Below are positions 1 to 7,500 of a stretch of DNA of 14,129 nucleotides, piece by piece. Numbering within the stretch: position 1 is the stretch's first letter; each line of letters begins with the position of its first letter. This DNA is from Thermoplasmata archaeon (lineage in GTDB: Archaea > Thermoplasmatota > Thermoplasmata > SG8-5 > JAGLSY01), in contig JAGLSY010000249.1 of NCBI GenBank assembly GCA_023135545.1, positions 1 to 14,129 on the forward strand, written 5' to 3'. The notes beneath the pieces were generated by a model. That model saw only the letters and a list, made by a program, of their open reading frames with translations, searched no databases and was not told the DNA's origin. Made by a program: the position numbers and the translations under genes.

Positions 1-1006
1 TGGCCTCATCAGATCGCACGATGAACAGTTCCGTGTATGCTCTAGCCATGCTGTTGAATGGGTCCGAAGCATCGAAGGCAGAGAAGATCCAGCTATTACA
101 ATATGTGGATGCGACAGGGCATGTGTTCAAATTTGCAAACAGCTCTGAATGTTCTCTCAATCTACCCCAGATAGGCATGCCTTCCCAATAGAGCCTGAAA
201 CGCTCATCCTCAACAGCTCCGTCATGGTTTTTGACCCTTTCCTCCAACTCCACCAGCAATGTCTTGTAATAATCAACCGCTTGCTGAGTTCCTCTCAAAA
301 CCACTGCCGGTCCCATCTGTATCGTTCCGTCAAAGAAAGTCAGTGGGGCAGGTGTGGCTGCAGCCGTGTCCAGCACCTTCTTCCATAGGTCAGAACACTC
401 CCTGGAAAGTCCAACCACTCTTTTCAGTTCATTCATATCGAATGCGTTGCCGGAGATCTTTTCCAATGGCTCGGTCAATTCCTCCATCTGTTGTGCTATC
501 GATCGAACATGTGCTTCTGTAACATCATTGACACCCCTGTGCGTATGGACACCGAACAGAGGGGCATCGTACTCATTGGCGAACCATCCGAACCAGTCCT
601 GAACATCCCTGCATTGGTTTGTATTGAACACAAGCACATCAGGTTTCGGTATGGTCTCGATCCCCTCATATGCACGAGACAGGGGAGTGATCTTCTGTAA
701 ATACGCGCCGACATCGGCAGTCAGATATGAACATATCTCCGGTGAATAGCCTACTGCATTGGCATAGGGAATAAGATCCGTAGCCATTCTTGTGGCACCC
801 AATATCGCAGAGTGGTTTTCCGGGAAATAAACGTAAAAACCCATGCTCCTCAGGATCTCGGCAGGGCCCACGCTCGAACACCAGGCAACCTTCTTATCAT
901 TACTTTTTGCAGCTGAATCCAGCTCATAAAAATAATCTGCCATGATCTTTTTCATTTCCTTTGTTGCCATGATCTTCTTACGAGTTGATTTTTTTACTTC
1001 AGACAT
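1..1006 (-). CDS. 2-hydroxyacyl-CoA dehydratase / benzoyl-CoA reductase subunit B-type protein, 3' end cut by window edge
   Basis: Reading the minus strand from the ATG at 1006-1004 gives 335 codons without a stop, running off the left edge. The protein matches my memory of the HgdB/BcrB family (2-hydroxyacyl-CoA dehydratase D-component, class I benzoyl-CoA reductase). Typical segments are WCSSVGPAEILRSMGF (residues 42-57), FPENHSAILGATRMATDL (61-78), GYSPEICSYLTADVGA (86-101), NTNQCRDVQDWF (128-139) and RLYWEGMPIWGRLRE (271-285). Cys43, Cys92 and Cys132 are candidate [4Fe-4S] ligands. Family members work as cytoplasmic heterodimers that receive an electron from an ATP-dependent activator (HgdC-like) and either dehydrate 2-hydroxyacyl-CoA or reduce an aromatic CoA ester. 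Neither the partner subunit nor the activator is in the window; they may lie beyond position 1. The start is set by GGGGAGG six bases upstream. The first ~30 residues are Lys-rich with no signal peptide. Family is fairly sure; substrate cannot be assigned. Confidence 0.88.
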   Translation of the reverse strand, partial: MSEVKKSTRKKIMATKEMKKIMADYFYELDSAAKSNDKKVAWCSSVGPAEILRSMGFYVYFPENHSAILGATRMATDLIPYANAVGYSPEICSYLTADVGAYLQKITPLSRAYEGIETIPKPDVLVFNTNQCRDVQDWFGWFANEYDAPLFGVHTHRGVNDVTEAHVRSIAQQMEELTEPLEKISGNAFDMNELKRVVGLSRECSDLWKKVLDTAAATPAPLTFFDGTIQMGPAVVLRGTQQAVDYYKTLLVELEERVKNHDGAVEDERFRLYWEGMPIWGRLREHSELFANLNTCPVASTYCNSWIFSAFDASDPFNSMARAYTELFIVRSDEA

Positions 1007-1012
1007 ATATAA

Positions 1013-1019
1013 CCTCCCC
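1013..1019 (-). promoter_or_regulatory. Shine-Dalgarno site of the dehydratase gene
   Basis: On the minus strand GGGGAGG lies six bases before the ATG at 1006. It supports that start over the internal Met codons 13, 18 and 22. Confidence 0.75.
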
Positions 1020-1060
1020 ATGCTCAAGTTGTACAATAGGTATCCACTCCAAATAGACGG

Positions 1061-1072
1061 AACATATTAATT
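1061..1072 (-). promoter_or_regulatory. Possible TATA box of the dehydratase gene
   Basis: On the minus strand AATTAATATGTT is the only clear AT-rich box between the gene start and the structured element above it. A start of transcription about 25 bases downstream would leave a leader of roughly 30 bases. This is a weak match and rests on position more than sequence. Confidence 0.3.
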
Positions 1073-1076
1073 TTTT

Positions 1077-1133
1077 GCGCTTTAGTGCAATGGGTCGAGA
1101 ACCCATGGTCTTTAGGCCAGGGATGAATCGACC
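1077..1133 (+). ncRNA. IS200/IS605-type right-end / TnpB omega-RNA-like scaffold, solitary (no tnpB)
   Basis: Three consecutive hairpins are visible: GCGC-TTTA-GTGC (1077-1088), ATGGGT-CGAGA-ACCCAT (1090-1106) and TGGTC-TTTA-GGCCA (1106-1119), followed by GGGATGAATCGACC. The TTTA-capped last hairpin followed by GGATGAATC resembles, from memory, the right ends of archaeal IS605-family elements, where the TnpB guide-RNA scaffold is encoded. The sequence TCGACC (1128-1133) is complementary to GGTCGA (1093-1098), which overlaps the second hairpin and its loop, so an alternative or pseudoknot-like pairing is possible. No tnpA or tnpB coding sequence flanks it; the 5' side is occupied by the dehydratase promoter. 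It could be a decayed element, a miniature IS605 derivative or a free-standing guide RNA. The assignment is by pattern only. Confidence 0.45.
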
Positions 1134-1152
1134 AGCCACTAACAAGAACACC

Positions 1153-1223
1153 GCCGTATGCTCATCATTATCATTTGACCGAACTCGAAGCTGGACAAAG
1201 CTTCGAGAGTTCGAGCATATGGC
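1153..1223 (+). other. Long imperfect stem-loop in the intergenic region
   Basis: An outer 11-pair stem joins GCCGTATGCTC (1153-1163) to GAGCATATGGC (1213-1223) with one G-T pair. Inside it, CGAACTCGAAGCT (1180-1192) pairs with AGCTTCG..AGTTCG (1199-1213) with a two-base bulge AG at 1206-1207 and a GGACAA loop; the two stems compete for G1213. Such an imperfect bulged palindrome would fit a subterminal hairpin of an IS200/IS605-like or miniature element next to the scaffold-like hairpins at 1077-1133, but it could also be a structured RNA or operator DNA. Confidence 0.5.
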
Positions 1224-1293
1224 CTATATTTGTAAACATACATACCTGAAGGGATTGGTAGTTTACAGGGCGTCAAGAGTATAATGATAATAA

Positions 1294-1437
1294 ATGAGTA
1301 CGAAAATAATAAAAGTCTCTAAACTTATCCAGGCGGTATGGTTGAAATCATGTCCATATCTGGCTCAAAATGACGATGTAACCAGATGTTGTTATACTGG
1401 TATACCAGTCGAATTGCGTGGTAACGATATTATGTAA
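1294..1437 (+). CDS. Possible 47-residue Cys-containing small protein, uncertain
   Basis: An ATG at 1294 opens a 47-codon frame ending in TAA at 1435-1437. The product is basic at the N-terminus and has three cysteines (Cys20, Cys32, Cys33) in the pattern SCPYLAQ...RCCYTGIPVE, which could suggest a metal-binding or redox mini-protein. Codons 2-21 lie in the perfect 59-bp repeat found again at 14065-14123, where the same frame reads SKLIQAVWLKSCP but the ATG is replaced by CTC. No Shine-Dalgarno site is evident before the ATG, and two palindromes and the stop overlap at its 3' end. I do not recognise a family; it may be chance. Confidence 0.22.
   Translation: MSTKIIKVSKLIQAVWLKSCPYLAQNDDVTRCCYTGIPVELRGNDIM
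1299..1357 (+). repeat. 59-bp perfect direct repeat, copy 1
   Basis: The stretch starting TACGAAAATAATAAAAGTCT and ending GAAATCATGTCCAT is identical, base for base, to 14065-14123. The flanks differ at once on both sides (G before and ATCTGG after here; C before and GGATAA after in copy 2). The two copies bracket the entire two-gene operon at a distance of about 12.8 kb. It has no tRNA-like fold that would mark a classic attachment site. Confidence 0.95.
1396..1409. promoter_or_regulatory. Perfect 14-bp palindrome, possible operator
   Basis: ACTGGTATACCAGT is a perfect palindrome lying about 100 bp upstream of the TATA box of the large operon. A dyad of this size suits a dimeric regulator, but no regulator is encoded nearby and there is no second copy in the region. 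Confidence 0.35.
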
Positions 1438-1442
1438 CATAA
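1430..1442. promoter_or_regulatory. 13-bp interrupted palindrome TTATGT-A-ACATAA
   Basis: TTATGT and ACATAA are perfect inverted arms around a single A. It sits 20 bp after the ACTGGTATACCAGT palindrome and about 64 bp before the TATA box, so the two could be parts of one control region. Being AT-rich, it could also be chance. Confidence 0.28.
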
Positions 1443-1505
1443 CTTGTATGCCATGACACTAGATGTGGAATCTTACCTTAAAGCCCTCAATTTAGCCTCA
1501 GCAAC

Positions 1506-1513
1506 TTTATATA
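1506..1513 (+). promoter_or_regulatory. Archaeal TATA box of the peptidase operon
   Basis: TTTATATA within ACTTTATATATTACG is the best TATA-box match upstream of the first large gene. Transcription starting about 25 bases downstream (around 1535) would give a leader of some 30 bases that contains the ribosome site AAGGAG at 1553-1558. Confidence 0.65.
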
Positions 1514-1552
1514 TTACGAATTTCATTCTATTTTTGTATTGAAATGAGAGAG

Positions 1553-1558
1553 AAGGAG
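1553..1558 (+). promoter_or_regulatory. Shine-Dalgarno site deciding the peptidase start
   Basis: AAGGAG ends eight bases before the ATG at 1567. A second, stronger match AAGGAGGG (1603-1610) precedes the alternative ATG at 1627, but its spacing of about 16 bases is too long to be usual. Confidence 0.6.
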
Positions 1559-1566
1559 AGAAAAAC

Positions 1567-4500
1567 ATGAAAAGTAAGGGCAATTCATATGCACGTGGGT
1601 TTAAGGAGGGTAGGAATTTTTGTAGCATGAAACGCGGTCTGAGTTTTATATTGGTAGCCAGCATGGTGTTGACATCGTTTACCTGGGCGGCTGACACGGC
1701 ATCTGCCGAAGATGCGACTCTTGCCACCGCACCCATCATCGTCTCCTATGATTTTCCCGAACCAATCATCCAGAAATCCGGAAAATACGATAGGATAACA
1801 ATGGGGAATTTACGCAACTTTGCCGATCCTGGTGCGCCGATGCTTCCTGTGAAAGGCGCGAAGATACTGCTGCCGCAAGGGAGAACACTGGACACCATCA
1901 ACGTGACAGGGGACGGGATTACATTAACCGGAACATATAACATATATCCTGGGCAGGAATCCGTTTCATTGAGGGAAATTCCGGAATTCACCGAGCCCAA
2001 TGCAACGATCTACAGTTCCTTTGATCCATACCCAGGCAGATTATACGATTATGTTTCTATCCAAGGATTCCGCGGCTACCCTATACTTATCCTGAGCCTG
2101 TCTCCTGTGCAATACGTACCAGCGACTGGGACGATATCATACTATGAGCATTTGACCGTAAACATAACCACAAAACCAACAGCCACACCCAACCACGGGT
2201 ATAGAGGGCTACGGAAGGACCATGCTGCTGTCATGAAGATGGTGGACAACCCCGACACGACCAACACTTATTTAGACACTCTGGCGGCCGGCTCGACTGA
2301 AGATGTTTATGAATATGTAATAATAACGAATGATACTCTAGCGCCGTCTTTTCAAGTATTGTGCGACTGGAAGAGCAGCAGAGCCGCATACGGACTGGAG
2401 GGCATCAACGCGACGGTCGTCACCGTAGACTCCATAACGACCAACTCCAGCAATTGGATAATAGGCGACTCCATTCATAATGATACACAAGGCCAGATAC
2501 ACAAGTTCATATGGAATGTATACAACAACTGGTCGATATGTTACGTGCTGTTGGGAGGCGATGTGGAATGTGTTCCCCACAGAGTGTTGCTATGGGGGGG
2601 CCAGGTCTCAGACCTCTATTATGGAGGATTATGTAACGATACAGGCACATTTGTAAACTGGGACGACGACGGCGATGGGATATACGGTGAGAGAACATCT
2701 ACTATAGATGATGAAGCGGATTACTACGCTGAAGTTTATATAGGAAGGGCGACGGTCGACACGCCTGAACAGGCGATGAACTTCATTAACAAGACCATCG
2801 CATACGAGAACAAGAGTACCGCGTCCAGCTTCGACAAGGCACTGATGGTCGGGTACAAATTAATTGACCACTTATCATATGTCAACGGGCCTCACTGGGG
2901 CGGGGATATCAACGATATTATTATAGACGAATATCTGCCGCCGAACATCAACGTGTTTCCTTTGTACCACAGGGACAATACCACACCGATGTTCGTCAAC
3001 GGCGTTTATCAATATAACGAGCTTATGGACAAGTTGAACGAGAGCGGTATGCACATTGTCAACCATTACGGCCACGGTTGGTGGGACGGATACTATAATG
3101 AGCTGAATGAGTACGTGCTCTCTGCACAAGACATATACAACAATCTCACGAACAACGAATCCCTCTTTTTGATATATAGTATAAGTTGCGACAGTAATGA
3201 TTTCTTTGAGAGCGACAGTATCTCCGAGAATTTCATCGCGCACAAGTACGGCGCGTTCGCGTACATCGGGAACACCCAGGGAGGCATGTATCCAGGTATG
3301 TTTATATTCGATGAGGAGTTCTTCAACATGGTCTATAAAAACAATTATACACATATCGGAGAGGCGTTGCAAAGGTCCAAGGAAGTGTTCGTATCCGAGA
3401 TTGGGATGCCTTCAATCCGAGATACTTACTTTCTTCTCAACCTCCTGGGCGATCCTGAAACGCAACTTCACATCGAAACACCGAATCCAGAGATTGACAT
3501 CGTCGCGAGAGACCCAGACCATCTGGGCAGATATCCGAGGCTCAGCAATGGCGAGACCTGGATCAATATCACCTCCGACAAGAACCTGAGCGCGGTTTCG
3601 GCGAACGTGACATTGCCGAGCGGCACGAGCGAGTCATTAATTCTAACCGGCCAGGGGATGCTCTGGAACGGCACATTTACAGTAAGTTCCAACGGCGTGC
3701 ACATCGTCGATGTCAACGGGACAAGCGAGGACGGGAACACGAGCCACGGCTACTGCTCGTTCATCGGCGACATAAAACCCCCGAACATCACGGTTGACGC
3801 GTCGCCCGACCCGTGCAGCGGCAGCATGTTAATCAGGGTGTACACTCCCGACCTGCCGGACTCGAAGGTACTCCACGACGACCTCACGCCGCCTGTCGTG
3901 AACCTCACGCTACCAGACGGGACATCGCAGAGCATCGAGATGTCGACATCGAGCATAGATGTTATCGGCACCAGGGGGGTGTGGAAGGCAAGATACACAG
4001 TCCCACAGGACGGAACCTACAATCTCAATGTGTCTGTCACGGATCTTGCGGGAAATCCCGCGGAAGCGAACATGTCGTTCGAGGGGGATGTTGCATCACC
4101 AACACTGGAAGTCAACGTCACCTTGAGCCCAGAGGACAGGCTCGCCGAATTCTCGATAAATTCCAGTGAGGAATCTTACCCAGGCTGGAGAGGCGAACAG
4201 ATGCTCACCTCCATGGAACATCAGATAGGAGTACCTTATGGACAGCATAGTGTGAGACTCACGATCGACCAGAATGACGACCTGAACATGATCTGGTCGG
4301 ACGACAGGAACGGCGAGTACAACCTGTTCTATAAAAAGACAGACAGTAGCGGCAATGTACTGATCAGCGACAAGAGGCTCACGACACACGCAACGAGCTA
4401 TCTCGCGACGGTTGCGGATTCCCAGGAAAATATCCATATACTCTATCGGACCACAATCGATGAATATACATATTATAAAAAGTTGGACAGATACGGAAAC

Positions 4501-7500
4501 ACTATCTGCACCAAGCAGTTGCCAGGCGAGCTAAACCTTAATTTTCTGTCCGCGGCTGTTGATTCACTTGACAACATTCACGTTGTCGGAACGTGTGGCA
4601 ATATAAATTACCTAAGACTAGATCAGGTGGGTAATGTGATTGTGAACTACACACAGTTAACCACAAGTTGGGGTCATGTTTCTCCAAACATCGCGGTCGA
4701 TTCCAACAATAATCTACACATCATCTGGGTCAAATCCTTCCTTTATTACACGAAACTCAATGGAAACTGGACACCTCCAGTGCCCGGCGATCCGGGGGAC
4801 GACAGTGATCCCACTTTCACATTGATCGACGACCTGAAGATGACCTTCGAGCCGACTGCCGGGAATCCAGTGGTTGCCGTGGATTCAATGAATTGCATTC
4901 ATATTTCCTGGATAGACAATAGAGATGGGTATTCTCTGCCCTATTATCGGAAGATCGACAATAACGGGAATACGCTTGTCAACGACACCAAACTCGCGGA
5001 GATGGAACTGTTCTATGGGTGCCCACTGGAAGGTAACAACATAGCTCTGGCAGTAGATTCCAAGGACAATCTCCATATTTCCTGGTGTGAATATGCAAGC
5101 TTTATTTTCCTCTACGATTTATTCTACCTAAAGCTGGACAATCTCGGCAACAGGATGGGCGCACCCATGAAGTTGAACAAGGTGGCTATGGGTGACCTAA
5201 CCAGACCAAATATCGCGGTTGACAGCTACGATAACGTGCATCTTGCCTGGCCCGACAGTTCGCTCAGTCCTTTCGCGGCCAGTTCCATTCACTACAGGAA
5301 ATATGCAACCTCGCCGACCGCCAAAATCACCCTGCCGAGCAACACGACAAGGACAGTGCCGCTGTCCGGTAGCGGGAAGAACTGGTCTTTCTCTTATCCT
5401 ATGACGATGGACGGCGTGTATGAAGTAGATATACGCTGCCCGGACGCCGCGGGCAATACCGGCACGTGGTCCGGCCTGTTCGGCGTGGAGACGTACGCCC
5501 AGAGCGGCAGCAGGACAGAGGAAATAAAAATCCAGAAAAGCGGTGTGCTGGGAATGAGCATGGAACTCATCGGGGCCGGCGGTCTGGATGCTGCGAACCT
5601 GACATTGTTGACCAAAAGCGAATCAGACAATATCCAGCCGGTCTGGAGCCCGGACGGCTCCAAGATGGTTTTCGCATCGAACCGTTCTGGAAATTACGAC
5701 ATCTGGACGATGAATTCCGACGGCAGCAGTCCGAGGCAATTGACAACGAACGTGAGCCTCGACCATCAACCCGCCTGGAGCCCAGACGGCAGGAAAATCG
5801 CTTTTACATCGAATCGCTCTGGCGACAACCACGACATCTGGGTCATGAACTTTGACGGCTCCAACCAGATGAGGCTCACAACCAGTTCTTTTACAGATCA
5901 ACATCCATCGTGGAGCCCTGACAGCAAGGAATTGGTGTTCGCCTCCGACCGAACCGGAAATTACGACATCTGGAATATCCAGAACGTGCTGGCCGTGATA
6001 AACGGGAGCGAGGCTCTGAGCTTGATTCGGTTGAACAATAACCTCTCGGCCGAGACGCAGCCCTCATGGTCGCCGGACGGCACGAAGATCACATACGTCT
6101 CGGACGACAAGGGCAGTGAAGACATCTGGGTCATGGACTCGGACGGCGCGAACCAGGTCCCGCTGACAACGGACATCTCCGCAGACACGAACGCGTCGTG
6201 GACCCTGGACTCGACAAAGCTCATGTTCGAATCCGACAGGTCAGGAAACCGGGACATCTGGGAGATGAACATCGACGGCTCCAACAAGATCCAGTTGACA
6301 GCCACAACGCACAATGAAACGCACCCGCATACGGGTCCGGACGGCACGAAGTTCCTCTTCGCATCTGACAAATACGGTGACTGGAGCATATTCACGATTA
6401 ACGCCGAGGGCACGAGCGAGATGCACCTCACCACCCAAACCGGCATAGACCAAAACTCGGACTGGAAGAAGGACGGGAGCAAGGTGGCGTATGCGTCTGA
6501 TGCATCCGGGTTATCTCTTGACATTTGGCAGATGAATCCAGATGGAACAGGAAAAACCAGGATAACAACCGACGATTTCTATGCAGAGGACGATCCCTCC
6601 TGGTCCCCAGACGGCACGAAGATAGCGTATATGGGTGAAAGTGCCTTCGGAACAGATATTTGGTACACTGATTTCGGTGTCACAATTCGTTTAACCACCG
6701 ACCCCGCCTTCGACGGCCAGCCAGCCTGGTCGCCGGACGGGACAAGGATCGCCTTCACATCCGAACGCTCGGGCAACCGAGACGTCTGGGTAATGAATTC
6801 TGACGGCACAGCCCAAACCCAACTGACCACTGACACAGCTGCCGACGAATACCCCTGCTGGTCGCCTAATAACTCCAAAATCGCCTTCGCCTCCGACCGT
6901 TCAGGCAGTTGGGACATCTGGATTATGGACGCTGACGGTTCCAACGAGGTCCAACTGACGGACGATGTCTATATCGACACCATGCCGTCATGGAGCAATG
7001 ATTCTCAATGGATTTCTTATTCGTCTGAAAGAGATGGAAACAAGGACATCTACATGGTCGATGTGTTCAATTTGACTACAGTTAGAATGACAACAGATGC
7101 CGCGCCAGACCTGGCCTCCTCCTGGACGCCGTATCAGACATCTGGCACAAAGAGGACATTTACATCAACATCTGCCGGCAACAACGATGTCTGGCTCCTT
7201 GAGAGCTATCCAATCAATCCGAAATTGGATGTGTGCGATGACGGAACAGACGACTGGAACTATTCCAAGGAATATTTCCTCAACCAGACAACTTCGGATT
7301 TCTCAGCTAAAGTCAATGATTATATCGCCAACAAAACACCTGACGCACTCGGTTACGTGGATGTTCCGCTGACCTTCAGTTCGGATTCCCCTGGCCTATT
7401 ATTCTTCACGGCTGACATCATACCTGCAAGGAGGTCTGAGGAAACCATGCTGACCTCGTACCCGTCCAACGGCACGAGGCCGAAGATAGCCGTGGATGAG

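Noticed and set aside
149..714. Several overlapping small frames on both strands at the left edge
   Set aside because: They are shadows of the long minus-strand dehydratase frame, whose family blocks are clear.
1075..1284. 69-codon plus-strand frame across the hairpin region
   Set aside because: It runs through all the hairpins and stem-loops, has no ribosome site and looks like a by-product of structured non-coding sequence.
1299..1357. 59-bp repeat as a tRNA-end attachment site
   Set aside because: GGTTGAAATC hints at a T-loop but no acceptor or T-stem pairing can be formed, so there is no tRNA gene or fragment here.
2875..3372. 165-codon antisense frame
   Set aside because: It lies opposite the catalytic core of the C25 peptidase, including the His503 and Cys541 codons; no recognisable domain or start signal.
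5961..6524. 187-codon antisense frame
   Set aside because: It is opposite the TolB-like repeats and its periodic Ser/Pro-rich sequence merely mirrors the blade repeats; there is no ribosome site and the sense strand is clearly coding.
5605..7206. Regularly spaced repeats that might be taken for a CRISPR array
   Set aside because: The period is about 130 bp, the repeats are imperfect and in frame, and the translation is a standard propeller pattern.
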